Assembly: GCF_022267315.1 (NCBI RefSeq)
Contig: NZ_JAIKLE010000032.1
Coordinates: 1 to 64,000 of the forward strand
Origin: Maribellus maritimus
GTDB taxonomy: Bacteria; Bacteroidota; Bacteroidia; Bacteroidales; Prolixibacteraceae
Reading direction: 5' to 3'
Length of the DNA stretch: 64,000 bases
Shown: positions 16,566 to 26,442 of the stretch, piece by piece
Numbering within the stretch: the stretch's first letter is position 1
Layout of the letters: every line of letters begins with the position of its first letter
Notes under the pieces: generated by a model
The model's database searches: none
Seen by the model: the letters and a program-made list of their open reading frames with translations, nothing else
Told to the model about the DNA's origin: nothing
Made by a program: the position numbers and the translations under genes

Positions 16566-17795
16566 TTAGTTTAATACAGTCTTATTAAAATCGTTTGAGT
16601 AAAAGGTGTTGTTTTGTTTATCTTTTAGTTCGATGGAATCGATTTTACCTGAACCAAAAAAGGAGTATTTGATTTCAAGAAGTTTTCCGAGTGAATAAAC
16701 ATAATCACTTTCAAAAATAACTTCCCCGGCCAGAAATATTTGGATATAGTTGTTTTTTGTAGTGACTTTTACATCAAGCCAATCAGACATATCAACCGAA
16801 AATGCAGACAGATCATTAAATTCTCCATCCAGTTTTTTCTCTGAAACCTGAAAAGTTGCGTACCTGGAACACTTTAGTTGTGTAAATCTGAGATTTACAA
16901 CTCCTGACTCAGCTGTTAATACAATATCTATATCGTAACAGGAAAGACTTCCGCTTGTTGCATTGTTTTGCACTCTTGTTTGAAAAGTGAGAGAATCAAG
17001 ACTTTTTTCAAAAGGATAGGTGCATCTGTAGCTCGTCCAATAGTTTGCTTGCCAGTTGGTAACCTGTGTTTTTAATTGTTCGGGAGGACTATAAAAGAAA
17101 TGTTCAAGACGATAGAAACTTTGATTTTGAAATGGTTTAAAAAGTTCGGGCTGATTGTTTGGAAAACAACCGGCAATCCATTCTTTTGTCCAGCTAATAA
17201 CTGAAATTGTATCCAGTGTTTTTGCCCGTGTGTATAAAAATACATTATAAATACCTGGCTCGCTGTAAAAATAATTTACCATTTTTTTATCAGGGGGGAG
17301 GAAAGTTTCCTGGTTATGGTTAAAGGAACAGAAAACACTGTCTTTTATTTTACTCACATCGTATTTGAATGTCGCAGTAAAAGGAGCTTCATCTCTCTTG
17401 TTTTCGCAAGAAAATAAAAAAGCTTGAGCTTGAAACGGGCTATATTTTGTAAGAAGAAGCCCAAGCAATAAAATGACGAGAATTAACAAAAAGGAAATTA
17501 TATATATTTTAGGTAGATTTATTTTTAGGGATTTAGAAGGTTCTTTTTTTGCTAAGCTGTCAATATACTTATTTAGTGCATGTTGAGTAAATGCCTGTGG
17601 TTGATAGTTTTCTGAACTGACTTTTCTTTTACCAAAAACTCGTTTTAATGTTTCGTCGCTAATTCTGTCTCCTGTTTTCTCCTCAATGTTTTTACTAAGT
17701 TCTTTAAAATGGAAATTAGTCCACTCTTCCAGAACAGGCCAGTTGTAAGATTCAATAATTGAACGTTTTATTTTATCCGGATCGAACTTTTTCAT
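16566..17795 (-). CDS. Membrane protein with cytoplasmic N-terminal domain and extracytoplasmic sensor-like domain
   Basis: A 409-residue protein of unknown function. Residues 1-80 form a soluble helical domain with RISDETLKRVFGKRK, a pattern found at N-termini of many Bacteroidota proteins and reminiscent of a helix-turn-helix. Residues 97-117 are a single strong transmembrane helix (IYIISFLLILVILLLGLLL). The rest lies outside: a PKD-like beta domain around 130-200 (SEPGIYNVFLYTRA) and a C-terminal jelly-roll-like part. Topology suggests a one-component membrane sensor or adaptor, but no DNA-binding activity is proven. It is alone, convergent to the tRNA genes. Confidence 0.6.
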   Translation of the reverse strand: MKKFDPDKIKRSIIESYNWPVLEEWTNFHFKELSKNIEEKTGDRISDETLKRVFGKRKVSSENYQPQAFTQHALNKYIDSLAKKEPSKSLKINLPKIYIISFLLILVILLLGLLLTKYSPFQAQAFLFSCENKRDEAPFTATFKYDVSKIKDSVFCSFNHNQETFLPPDKKMVNYFYSEPGIYNVFLYTRAKTLDTISVISWTKEWIAGCFPNNQPELFKPFQNQSFYRLEHFFYSPPEQLKTQVTNWQANYWTSYRCTYPFEKSLDSLTFQTRVQNNATSGSLSCYDIDIVLTAESGVVNLRFTQLKCSRYATFQVSEKKLDGEFNDLSAFSVDMSDWLDVKVTTKNNYIQIFLAGEVIFESDYVYSLGKLLEIKYSFFGSGKIDSIELKDKQNNTFYSNDFNKTVLN

Positions 17796-18048
17796 CGTAT
17801 TTGTAAGGTGTTGTTAATTAGCCGCTCTCTGGCGTGACCAATAATGCTTTTCTTTGCTCTGTATTCTGCTTTCCCTAAAATTCTTAATTCTTATTTTATT
17901 GAAATAGCTTTAAAGCTTAATTACAAAAATATCAAAATATACAGATTCAGGAAATTATGAAGTGATTCTTCAAAGATCTTCCTGCCGGGTAAGAAAGCGA
18001 GACGACAAATTATTAGCAGACCATAGTTTAATATTCAAAAGAATAGTT

Positions 18049-19548
18049 ATGAAAAAGTACTCAATTTATTTATTAACGGGCTTGAGAATTTTGGTAGGCT
18101 GGCACTTTTTGTATGAAGGAATTGCCAAGTTGATGACACCAGGTTGGAGTGCAAAACTTTACCTGCTCGGCTCCAGATGGGTTTTTTCGGATGTTTTTCA
18201 TCGTATGGCTGAATCGGATGCTATCATGAAGATCGTTGATTTTATGAATATTTGGGGGCTAATTTTGGTGGGGATTTCATTGTTTCTTGGATTGCTTACT
18301 CGTTGGTCCTCAATTGCGGGTGCATTGCTGTTGTTTTTCTATTTTGTAGCCTATCCGCCCATTCCCGGCTATACTTTTGGAACAGTTATGGAAGGAAGTT
18401 ATGTATGGGTAAATAAAACTTTGATAGAATTTTTTATTCTTTTGGTATTTGCTTTTATTCCGTTTGGCTTTTTATTTGGAGTTGACCGTTTACTGAAAAG
18501 CTGGAAGGAAGAAAAAGCCAATGCGCCAGTTCCGTTAGAGAAAAATGAAACGAGTTCGCTGCAACGAAGAGAGGTATTAAGAAATCTAATTAGTGTGCCT
18601 TTTCTGGGAGCTTTTGCTTATGCAGCTTATAAAAAACAACGTTGGGATAGTTATGAAGAAAAGTTCTTAAATACAGGTGAAACAGACGCTGTTTCCGGGG
18701 CAACGTTGAAAAGCTTTAACTTTTCTTCATTGGATGATTTAAAAGGAGAAATTCCAAAAGGTAAAATTGGGGACCTTGATTTTAGCCGTCTGATTATGGG
18801 CGGAAACTTAATTGGTGGATGGGCGCATTCCCGCGATTTGATTTATGTTTCCCGCCTTGTTAAAGAATATCATAGCGACGAGCGCGTAATAATGACGCTT
18901 CAGTTGGCAGAAAGATGTGGTGTTGATTCAATCATTACCAACCCTTCATTGGGAAGAATTATGAACAAATACTGGCACGAAACCGGTGGTAAAATAAAGT
19001 TTATTTCAGATTGTGGGTACGGAAAAGGATTTTTGGAAGGGATAGAAAAATCACAGGAAGTAGGTGCATCTGCAATGTATTGTCAGGGAGGGATTGCCGA
19101 TCGTATGGCTCAAAACAACGATTTTGAAACCATTCAAAAAGGAGTGGATTTAATAAGAAGTTATGGAAAACCCGCAGGGATTGGTGCACATAAAATTGAA
19201 ACAATACAAGGTTGTGTAGAGAGGGGAATAAAACCCGATTTTTGGGTGAAAACATTACACCATCATAATTATTGGTCGGCGCAGCCCAATGCAGAGCAGC
19301 ACGATAATATGTTTTGTTTTAAACCAACCGAAACCATAAAATTTATGAATCAGCTGGAAGAGCCTTGGATTGCCTTTAAAGTGTTGGCTGCTGGTGCTAT
19401 TTCTCCGCAAGAGGGATTTAAGTTTGCCTTTGACAATGGTGCCGATTTTATTTGTGTGGGAATGTACGATTTTCAAATCGTTGAAGACTGCAATATGGTG
19501 GTTGATTCACTTGCAAATGTAAATCGAATCAGGCCATGGAGAGGATAA
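18049..19548 (+). CDS. DoxX-like membrane domain fused to a TIM-barrel domain
   Basis: A 499-residue protein; ATG 18049 (MKKYSIYLLTGLRIL) is preferred over an in-frame ATG at 17962 because it starts directly at the DoxX domain. Residues 5-140 have four helices typical of DoxX (GWHFLYEGIAKL near 15). A linker then carries a twin-arginine segment RREVLRNLISVPFLGAFAYAAY near 185, like a Tat signal in mid-protein. Residues 230-499 resemble an aldo/keto-reductase or related TIM barrel (DFSRLIMGGNLIGGW, ADFICVGMYDF). The substrate is unknown. If the Tat-like segment inserts, the barrel would face the periplasm. Confidence 0.75.
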   Translation: MKKYSIYLLTGLRILVGWHFLYEGIAKLMTPGWSAKLYLLGSRWVFSDVFHRMAESDAIMKIVDFMNIWGLILVGISLFLGLLTRWSSIAGALLLFFYFVAYPPIPGYTFGTVMEGSYVWVNKTLIEFFILLVFAFIPFGFLFGVDRLLKSWKEEKANAPVPLEKNETSSLQRREVLRNLISVPFLGAFAYAAYKKQRWDSYEEKFLNTGETDAVSGATLKSFNFSSLDDLKGEIPKGKIGDLDFSRLIMGGNLIGGWAHSRDLIYVSRLVKEYHSDERVIMTLQLAERCGVDSIITNPSLGRIMNKYWHETGGKIKFISDCGYGKGFLEGIEKSQEVGASAMYCQGGIADRMAQNNDFETIQKGVDLIRSYGKPAGIGAHKIETIQGCVERGIKPDFWVKTLHHHNYWSAQPNAEQHDNMFCFKPTETIKFMNQLEEPWIAFKVLAAGAISPQEGFKFAFDNGADFICVGMYDFQIVEDCNMVVDSLANVNRIRPWRG

Positions 19549-19875
19549 TTTGACAAACTCCAAACAAAATAACAGATAAAAAATCGGGGATGGCAAATTT
19601 GTCATCCCCGTTTAATTTCGATTGGGTTAAGTTTACATTAAGGGAAGGAGTGCTTAATAATGTAAGCGTTGTTTCAATTTTGTTGCTTACGCTCTCCAAT
19701 AGTCTTTTGTAGCCATCGCTATTATAGTGTACATCATCTTTTTTGCTACTGTAATTTTCCATTTCGGGCTCCCTTCGGTTATTAATACCGATAAACGGAA
19801 TATTATTTTCATCATTCTTTCTGTACAGTTTTTTCCGAATGACGCTTAACTCCGGGAAGCGAAAAAGGATTTAAA
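19529..19875 (-). pseudogene. Remnant of a sialate O-acetylesterase-like (SASA/SGNH) gene
   Basis: The minus strand encodes PFIGINN, a MENYSSKKDDVHYNSDGYKRLLESV stretch and a divergent tail. DVHYNSDGYKRL is the C-terminal Asp-x-x-His block of SGNH/SASA carbohydrate esterases. An in-frame TAA lies at about 19876, and no catalytic Ser block or signal peptide is found upstream, so this is a C-terminal fragment of an esterase normally of several hundred residues. It overlaps the 3' end of the DoxX fusion gene. Its position beside SusC/SusD suggests a polysaccharide locus that has lost an enzyme. Confidence 0.65.
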
Positions 19876-20098
19876 GGTGCTGTGAGTAAGCAAGCTTGCA
19901 ATTTTTATACTTAATTTTTTTTTAATGAACATAGTTTTCAGTCCTTTTTTTTAATTATTCCACATTAAGGTGCTAACTGTACAGCCCGTTATTGTCGTGG
20001 ATTCCCGAGTGGCTGTGTTTGTCCAAGGTGTTTTTTATTCATTTTATCGATTTTATTTCTACTCTATTAGCCGGTTAATAGTTCAGCCAGAGATGAAG
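19876..20098. other. AT-rich gap without recognised genes
   Basis: No convincing frame, repeat or RNA is seen. It probably contains further decayed sequence of the esterase gene, but nothing can be aligned by eye. Confidence 0.4.
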
Positions 20099-20131
20099 TA
20101 TGGAAGTTGAGAAAAAATTCCAACTTCCATA
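20099..20131 (-). terminator. Hairpin after susD
   Basis: TATGGAAGTTG (20099-20109) and CAACTTCCATA (20121-20131) form a perfect 11-bp stem 14 bp beyond the SusD stop. The loop is A-rich on the plus strand (U-rich in the transcript), but there is no T run after the stem, so termination efficiency is uncertain. Confidence 0.6.
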
Positions 20132-20144
20132 AAATCATTGATTA

Positions 20145-21734
20145 TTAATTATATGCCTGGTTTAGTTCCTCTTCCTGAATAGGAATAGACCAAACAAAAC
20201 CTTTGTCGGTGTAAGGAACAGAACCATCTCCCCGTTCACCGTTTCCAACATCAATTTTTAGTCCGCGTAAATAGTCAATCCTGTCGCCTTCCATAAACAT
20301 TTCGATGAGGCGTTCGTCATTAATCATTTGTTCGGTAATATTGCCGGAAGTTACATAACTGTCTGAAGACTCGTAGGATTCTCCTGCTACCGTTTCATCC
20401 CATGCTCTTTTCCGGATCATATTCAGATCATCGGCAGCACCTTGTTTGTCGCCCATTTTAAACAAGCAAATTGCTCGGGTGAGATACATTTCAGCCAGCC
20501 GGATTGTAGGAACATTAGTGTGCTCTTCACCGGGTCCTCTGAAATACTTATTGGCAAGAATGGTTCTCCATTCCAGGTTCGTCCGGGTTTCATAATATTT
20601 GTCATCATCTCTTTTTTCTTCCGGAATATTTGCAGCCTCTCTAATCGCCATCAATTGTTGAAACCGTTTGTCTCTTTTGGCAATAATGGTTATTGTTGTA
20701 TCGCTTTTGGGAGCTTCCATCCAGCCTAAACGTTGTAAAGTTGAATAATCCATATGAGTTGCCACAAACGGACAGGGAGCTGACCTTAGCATGTGACTAA
20801 AACACCCTGCATGGAGGTTTTGGTTTCCGGTTGTTTCATCATAGCAAGGAGTGTACATAATGGTTTCCATTCCTCGCGCAAGCGTACTTTTATTAAATGC
20901 TTCAATAGGCTCTTCATTTAAATTAAAATCACCTCCATTTTGCTCAATAACAAAACTTACATAATTTTCTGTGTTTTCGTAATCGCCCATAGCAAAGTAC
21001 GAGCGTGCAACCATGGCGGCTGCAGCAAATTTATTTGCCCGCCCCGCCTGATATGAGATGTGCATAAGGCCTTCTATATAACGCTCCGGTAATATTTCAT
21101 AAGCTTTCTGAAAATCAGCAAGAATTTGCATCCAGATCTCTTCGGTGGTTCCAATTTCTGAATTTGAGGCTTCTTCATATGAACTTGCTTTCGTTGTTCG
21201 AAGTGGAATTTGTGGAGAACTGTTGTCTCCTCCCGGAACATAAGCATCACAAAAAGTAGTTGCTAAAGTATAATATGCAAACCCCCGCAGAAAATAGAGT
21301 TCTCCAACAATTCTGTCAAGATTATTTACTTTGTCTTCTTCTGTGATTTTTGGATATGGATTTCCATTGTTTTCTTCAACAAACTGAAGGGCATCGTTTA
21401 CCGAGGCTATCACTTGATAACAATTTTGAAATAGAGAATTTAGCCACGATTTGTTGTTCTCTGTGTCACGGTACCATCCCCATGCTGCATCGCCCGGAGT
21501 TGCCCATGCAACGTCATCGGCAACAGCATTTTTATATAAATACCAGTAGTTATATCCGTTTCCCCATGAAAGATTTGTCGAAAATAATTGCCGGTACGAA
21601 CCAATAGGAGCTCTTTCAAATTCGTATAAGGAAAGCCACGGACTTTCCACCGGCCGTTCAAGGTCGAAAAAATCGTTGTTTTCGCAAGATGAAACAAAAA
21701 TTAGTAGCAGTGCCAGATATATTATTTTTTTCAT
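20145..21734 (-). CDS. SusD/RagB-family outer-membrane lipoprotein
   Basis: A 529-residue surface glycan-binding partner of a SusC-type transporter. The N-terminus MKKIIYLALLLIFVSSCENN has a lipobox Cys at about residue 17, so it is lipid-anchored. Helical TPR-like repeats and the SusD signature RGFAYYTLATTFCDAY lie near residue 150, with LAEMYLTRAICLFKMG and the PIQEEELNQAYN end typical of the family. It is separated by 12 bp from susC, so the two form a pair. The substrate is not predictable from this sequence; no glycoside hydrolase is encoded within the locus. Confidence 0.95.
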   Translation of the reverse strand: MKKIIYLALLLIFVSSCENNDFFDLERPVESPWLSLYEFERAPIGSYRQLFSTNLSWGNGYNYWYLYKNAVADDVAWATPGDAAWGWYRDTENNKSWLNSLFQNCYQVIASVNDALQFVEENNGNPYPKITEEDKVNNLDRIVGELYFLRGFAYYTLATTFCDAYVPGGDNSSPQIPLRTTKASSYEEASNSEIGTTEEIWMQILADFQKAYEILPERYIEGLMHISYQAGRANKFAAAAMVARSYFAMGDYENTENYVSFVIEQNGGDFNLNEEPIEAFNKSTLARGMETIMYTPCYDETTGNQNLHAGCFSHMLRSAPCPFVATHMDYSTLQRLGWMEAPKSDTTITIIAKRDKRFQQLMAIREAANIPEEKRDDDKYYETRTNLEWRTILANKYFRGPGEEHTNVPTIRLAEMYLTRAICLFKMGDKQGAADDLNMIRKRAWDETVAGESYESSDSYVTSGNITEQMINDERLIEMFMEGDRIDYLRGLKIDVGNGERGDGSVPYTDKGFVWSIPIQEEELNQAYN

Positions 21735-21746
21735 AACGAATAGATT

Positions 21747-24700
21747 TTAAAATTTAACAGAAACGCCAAATGTTGCAGTAAATAATTGTGGTATATCCCA
21801 TTGTCCAACCGTACCTAGTCCTTCCGGATCCCAGCCCGGGTATTTGGTAAGAGTGAGTAGGTTCTCAAACGTTGTATATACCCGTAACCCTTTAAACAGT
21901 CGCCCAGCTTTTGACGACTCGGGAAGGGTGTATCCGAGTGTTACCGATTTTAGTTTTAGGTAGTCTCCTTTAAAAAGAAATTGATCGGTGTTGGTTCTTG
22001 GGTCTCCCAGGCCAACAACACTTCCATCATTCAGAACAACATTCCCTTGCCAGTTTACTCGTTGGTACTTTGCATTGTCTCCCGGCGACTTCCAATAATT
22101 GTCGTATACTTCTTGTAACATACGTCTTGTCCCGCTGTAGTCAGTAGCCATATTTCGCATAAACTCATCAAAAATATAGTTGCCCCCTGAGAAGGTGAGC
22201 AGAAAGCCGAGGTCAAAAGCTTTGTACATAAATTTGTTGGTAAGTCCGCCATAAAACGCAGGTATTTGGTTTTTTCCTTTTAAGTGGAACTTGTTTGCAT
22301 TTGCATTTGCATTGCTGTTAATTATTTTGACATCATTTCCGCTTTCATCTTTTAATCTTTGCGTTTCACCTGTTTCGTCATAATGTTCAGTATCCAGGGC
22401 GTATATCATTGATATTCCTGTCTCCGGATCAACTCCTGCAAATTCAGCAAGATAATACTCCCGCACGGGGTAACCTGTTTTTGTGATGTATGCGCCACTT
22501 ACCATGCCTGCTCCTGTTTCGTCAACTCTGGGAACCAGTTTTTTAACTTCATTATGGTTAAAGGAGATATTAAATGAAGTTTGCCATTTAAAGTTTTGCG
22601 ATTCAATATTCATGGACGTAAAATTTAGCTCGACTCCGGAATTAACCAAATCTCCGATATTTCCGTAAATGGAACTTATCCCGGAGGAGTATGGGAGCTC
22701 TGTAGCTAAAAGTAAATCCTCAACATATTTGTTATAGTAAGCCAGCGAACCGTTAACCCTGTTGTTTAAGAAGCCAAAATCTACACCAATATCAAAATTG
22801 TTTGTCGTTTCCCAGGTTAGGTTCGAGACACCAATACTTGAAATCAGGGTTCCGTTGGTTGCTATTAAATCGACACTTCCATACGCATATCCGGTTCCGT
22901 ATTTTGAGGCATCCAAGCCTGATGGAATATTGGCATTTCCGGTTTGTCCAAAACTACCTCTGATTTTCAGGAAGTTATTTTCACCAAAAGCGCCCATGAA
23001 TTCTTCATCGGAAATGATCCATCCAGCCGAAAGCGCGACAAAAGTCCCCCAGCGGTATTCAGACGTGAATACCGAAGATCCATCGCGGCGGAGACTGATT
23101 CCAGCCAGGTATTTGTCTTTGTATTTATAATTGGCACGTCCAAAATAGGCCAAAAGGTAACTTTCTCCGTATAAACCCGAACTCATGGTAATCATTTGAC
23201 TGGGTGTTCCCAGCTGTTTATAGCTTCCAACCAGATCTTGTCCTTCCATTTTTCTTCCCCAGGTACGTGAACGCTGAGCTTCTGCTCCTCCCACTGCGTT
23301 AAAACTGTGGTCTCCTATGGTTTTGTCATATTTCAGAAACAGGTTGTAATTATATGTGCGAATTGTATTGGCTACATCCTGAGCCCAGGAACCATCCCAT
23401 CTTACTTTTTCTGATAACCAGGTATTTCTGTTTACCTGAACAAAATCAACTGAGATTTCCGATCGCAATGCAAGCTCTCTTAAAAAGGGGAGAGAATATT
23501 CTCCATATATGTTTGCCAATGCCCTGTACATCTCAACATCCTGTACGATGTTGTCCCTGTCGCTCAAAGCCACCGGATTTCCCAGGTAAGGGTTAAAATA
23601 TTCATTTGGATTTTCAAGGCTGTAAACCGGGTTAAAAGTTGCTGCGCTTACATTTAAAAAGCTAAAACCGCCTGCACGGCCACTGTTATTTCCGCTGCTA
23701 GCATCATAAAAGTTTTTTCCCCGGTTGCTGTTTGATAAAGAGAAATTTAGTTTTGCCCCGGTTTTAAAATTTTCGTGTGGGTGTAAATCAACATTTGCGC
23801 GTAATCCGTATCTTTCTAGATCATCATTTAGCATTACGCCTTTGTCTTTTCTGTAATTGGAGGAGATAAAATAGCTAACTTTTTCAGCCCCCCCCACAAA
23901 TGAGAGGTTTACGCTATGGAAACTACCTTTTTGCATTGCCTCTTTAAACCAATCGATATTTGTTGTTTCAGCCTGATTACGGGTGAGTTTTTCGGTAGCA
24001 TAACCTGAACCTCCATAGAAATCATCCATGGTGTAGTTTCCTAACCCGTATGATTGTTTTGCTTCATCTCTGATTTCAAACCATTGAGTTGTGTTAACAA
24101 AATCAACTTTTTGAAGCGGAAGGTCTGAAATACCTGTACTGTAATCGATATTAATTGAGCTCTGTCCGGCTTTTCCCGTTTTGGTGGTTATTATAATAAC
24201 GCCATTTGATCCGCGGGAACCATAAATGGATGTAGCTGCCGCATCTTTTAATATTTCTATTGATTCAATATCGGCCTGATTTATAAGCGACATTGGCGAT
24301 TGCTCTGATGTATAATCTGCACCGGTACTTGCACTGGTAATAATTGGCACTCCATCAATAATCCAAAGCGGAGAAGTCCCGGCACTTATCGAACTTAAAC
24401 CTCTTACTTTTACGGAAACTGAAGAACCGAGCCGGCCGGATGAAGTTTGCACACTGGCTCCTGCCGCCTGGCCTTGTAATAACGATGTAAAGTTGCTGAC
24501 GCCGGAAATCGTTTCAATGTCTTCCGATTTTATTGATGCTATACTTCCTATTACATCCCTTTTCTTTTGTGTTCCGTAACCAACAGCAACAACTTCTTCA
24601 ATACCTATGGCGTCTTCTTCCATTGTAATATTTATCGAGCTTAGTCCGCTGACAGCTACTTCCTGCGATTTCATCCCCACAAATGAAAATTTGAGAATTC

Positions 24701-25241
24701 CGTCATCTGGTACTCCGGTTAAGGAAAACTCTCCGCTTGCGCCGGTGACGGTTCCTTTTGTTGTACCTGTTAAAACAACAGTAACACCGGGTAGAGGTTG
24801 TCCACCGGAATCAGTTACTTTCCCTGTGACTGTTTTTTGTTGCGCTTTCGATTGAGATTCTTCTTCGGACAATTTAGAACTGGACAACACGATAAATTTG
24901 TCTCTGATTTCATAATTTGTATCCGTTCCGGCAAACAGAATGTTTAGTAGTGTTTCTATTTTCTGATTTTTTACATTTATCGAAACCTCTCTGTTGACAT
25001 CAATAAATTTTCCACTGTACATAAAATAGAAGTCACTTTGTTCTTCAATTACAGATAAAACCTCTTTAACGGTAGATTTTTCCATGTCAAGACTTAATGT
25101 CTGGGTCTGCGAGTAGGTTTTGCTCGCGAAAACGCCGGCAATGGAAATCATAAAAAACAGGCTTGTTAGCTTCATAACCAAAATAATTTTTTTTAGTTTG
25201 AGAACCCACGAACTCTCAAACAAGTCAGAATTTTTTTTCAT
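21747..25241 (-). CDS. SusC/RagA-type TonB-dependent transporter with STN domain
   Basis: A 1164-residue outer-membrane transporter. Order of parts: signal region to about residue 45, STN signalling domain (about 55-120, QTLSLDMEKSTVKEVLSVIEEQ), CarboxypepD-like domain (about 140-220, GKVTDSGGQPLPGVTVVL), TonB box region and plug (VVAVGYGTQKKRDVIGS, SIEILKDAAATSIYGSRG, NGVIIITTK), then a 22-strand barrel ending in FGVSVKF. STN domains let a transporter signal to a FecR anti-sigma factor; the matching FecR and sigma genes are immediately upstream. It imports an unknown oligosaccharide or similar ligand with SusD. Confidence 0.95.
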   Translation of the reverse strand: MKKNSDLFESSWVLKLKKIILVMKLTSLFFMISIAGVFASKTYSQTQTLSLDMEKSTVKEVLSVIEEQSDFYFMYSGKFIDVNREVSINVKNQKIETLLNILFAGTDTNYEIRDKFIVLSSSKLSEEESQSKAQQKTVTGKVTDSGGQPLPGVTVVLTGTTKGTVTGASGEFSLTGVPDDGILKFSFVGMKSQEVAVSGLSSINITMEEDAIGIEEVVAVGYGTQKKRDVIGSIASIKSEDIETISGVSNFTSLLQGQAAGASVQTSSGRLGSSVSVKVRGLSSISAGTSPLWIIDGVPIITSASTGADYTSEQSPMSLINQADIESIEILKDAAATSIYGSRGSNGVIIITTKTGKAGQSSINIDYSTGISDLPLQKVDFVNTTQWFEIRDEAKQSYGLGNYTMDDFYGGSGYATEKLTRNQAETTNIDWFKEAMQKGSFHSVNLSFVGGAEKVSYFISSNYRKDKGVMLNDDLERYGLRANVDLHPHENFKTGAKLNFSLSNSNRGKNFYDASSGNNSGRAGGFSFLNVSAATFNPVYSLENPNEYFNPYLGNPVALSDRDNIVQDVEMYRALANIYGEYSLPFLRELALRSEISVDFVQVNRNTWLSEKVRWDGSWAQDVANTIRTYNYNLFLKYDKTIGDHSFNAVGGAEAQRSRTWGRKMEGQDLVGSYKQLGTPSQMITMSSGLYGESYLLAYFGRANYKYKDKYLAGISLRRDGSSVFTSEYRWGTFVALSAGWIISDEEFMGAFGENNFLKIRGSFGQTGNANIPSGLDASKYGTGYAYGSVDLIATNGTLISSIGVSNLTWETTNNFDIGVDFGFLNNRVNGSLAYYNKYVEDLLLATELPYSSGISSIYGNIGDLVNSGVELNFTSMNIESQNFKWQTSFNISFNHNEVKKLVPRVDETGAGMVSGAYITKTGYPVREYYLAEFAGVDPETGISMIYALDTEHYDETGETQRLKDESGNDVKIINSNANANANKFHLKGKNQIPAFYGGLTNKFMYKAFDLGFLLTFSGGNYIFDEFMRNMATDYSGTRRMLQEVYDNYWKSPGDNAKYQRVNWQGNVVLNDGSVVGLGDPRTNTDQFLFKGDYLKLKSVTLGYTLPESSKAGRLFKGLRVYTTFENLLTLTKYPGWDPEGLGTVGQWDIPQLFTATFGVSVKF

Positions 25242-25267
25242 ACTTTTGTTTTGATTAGTTTTAAATT

Positions 25268-25332
25268 TCCCTGTGCCATAAAAACAGGGTTATTTGCTTA
25301 TTTTACAGGGAGATGTTGGCGCATTTCCCTGT
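25268..25332 (-). promoter_or_regulatory. Leader with four mutually complementary segments ahead of susC
   Basis: Two ACAGGG copies (25284-25289, 25305-25311) and two CCCTGT copies (25268-25274, 25326-25332) lie in 65 bp. In the susC leader transcript the order is ACAGGG, CCCTGT, CCCTGT, ACAGGG, so at least two exclusive foldings are possible. This resembles an attenuator, but no function is proven. Confidence 0.45.
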
Positions 25333-25392
25333 TGCTTTTAGTGCGTTTATGTTGATATATTCGTTTTCTTCATAAGTTGATTATTTTTTCGT

Positions 25393-26442
25393 TTAGTTTC
25401 TTGCTTCGATAATTATTTTTTGTTTTGAAAATGTTCCGTTAGCTAATTTCTGACGAGGAAGTATTTTATAGTTTATTGGTGTTGCAATTGCCATCAAATC
25501 CAAGATCTGATAAAGAGGTTCATTATCAAAAGTTACGGTGTAATTATAATCCCTGATTTTTTCATGTATTTCTATTTCGACACCAAACATCCTTTCAAGT
25601 TTTTCAGCAACTTCCGTTAATGGTGCATCTTCAAAAATTAGTTTTCCTTCTCTCCATGATATATATTTATCAATGCTTCCCTGTGAGCTGGTAATTTTAC
25701 CGTCGGTGTTATCGTAGCTTACGTGTTGCCCCGGTTTCAAAGCTCCAATTATTTTTGTTGCTCCTTCTGAATTCTTCTTTTCAAGTACAACTTTACCTCT
25801 GACAAGGGTTGTTTCAGTCTTCTTTGTATTTGGATAAGCAGAAACGTTAAAAGATGTACCTAATGCTTTTATATCCAGTTTTTTTGTTTTAACTATAAAT
25901 GGAATTTTTGTGTTATGAGCGACATCAAAAAAGCCTTCTCCTGCCAACACTACTTCTCTTGTTTTTCCTGAAAACCTTCGGGGGTATTTTAGTTTGCTTC
26001 CATAATTCAAATGTGCAATTGAACCGTCGGAAAGTTGAACGATAGTTTTGGAGCCTGCAGGAGCTATTGTTTCAATCGAGTCTTGTTGGAGCTGGTTTGT
26101 GTATACAGGGTTCTGATTTGTTAGCGTATAAAATAGAAATATCGACACAGGAATCAACAAAACAGCTGCAACGCGGGTAATCCAATTTAAAATAGGAATT
26201 GTTTTGTTGCTTTTCTCTTTCAGGTCATTTCTGTTTATTTCATTTTGAATTTTGTCAAATAGTTTTTGAAATGTTTTGTCGCTAAGCTTTTTATCATCAA
26301 ATAAAAATGAATCCCAATCTTCACGGGCCCAGTCAATACTAGCTTTATTTGTTGCTTCTTTGTTGGCCCAGCGAATAACTTCTTCCAGTTCCTTTTCGCT
26401 GCACTGGTTATTCATGAATTTTATAAGCGTTTCTTTTGTCAT
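25393..26442 (-). CDS. FecR-family anti-sigma factor
   Basis: A 349-residue inner-membrane regulator that holds the ECF sigma factor until the SusC STN domain signals. The cytoplasmic part is residues 1-85 (KELEEVIRWANKEATNKASIDWA), the single transmembrane helix is about 93-113 (VAAVLLIPVSIFLFY), and the periplasmic FecR domain follows (IAPAGSKTIVQLSDGSIAHLNYGSKLKYP; FFDVAHNTKIPFIVKTKKLDIKALGTSFNVSAY). The C-terminal DUF4974 module spans about 270-345. It sits between the sigma factor (133 bp) and susC (151 bp), all on the minus strand. Confidence 0.95.
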   Translation of the reverse strand: MTKETLIKFMNNQCSEKELEEVIRWANKEATNKASIDWAREDWDSFLFDDKKLSDKTFQKLFDKIQNEINRNDLKEKSNKTIPILNWITRVAAVLLIPVSIFLFYTLTNQNPVYTNQLQQDSIETIAPAGSKTIVQLSDGSIAHLNYGSKLKYPRRFSGKTREVVLAGEGFFDVAHNTKIPFIVKTKKLDIKALGTSFNVSAYPNTKKTETTLVRGKVVLEKKNSEGATKIIGALKPGQHVSYDNTDGKITSSQGSIDKYISWREGKLIFEDAPLTEVAEKLERMFGVEIEIHEKIRDYNYTVTFDNEPLYQILDLMAIATPINYKILPRQKLANGTFSKQKIIIEARN

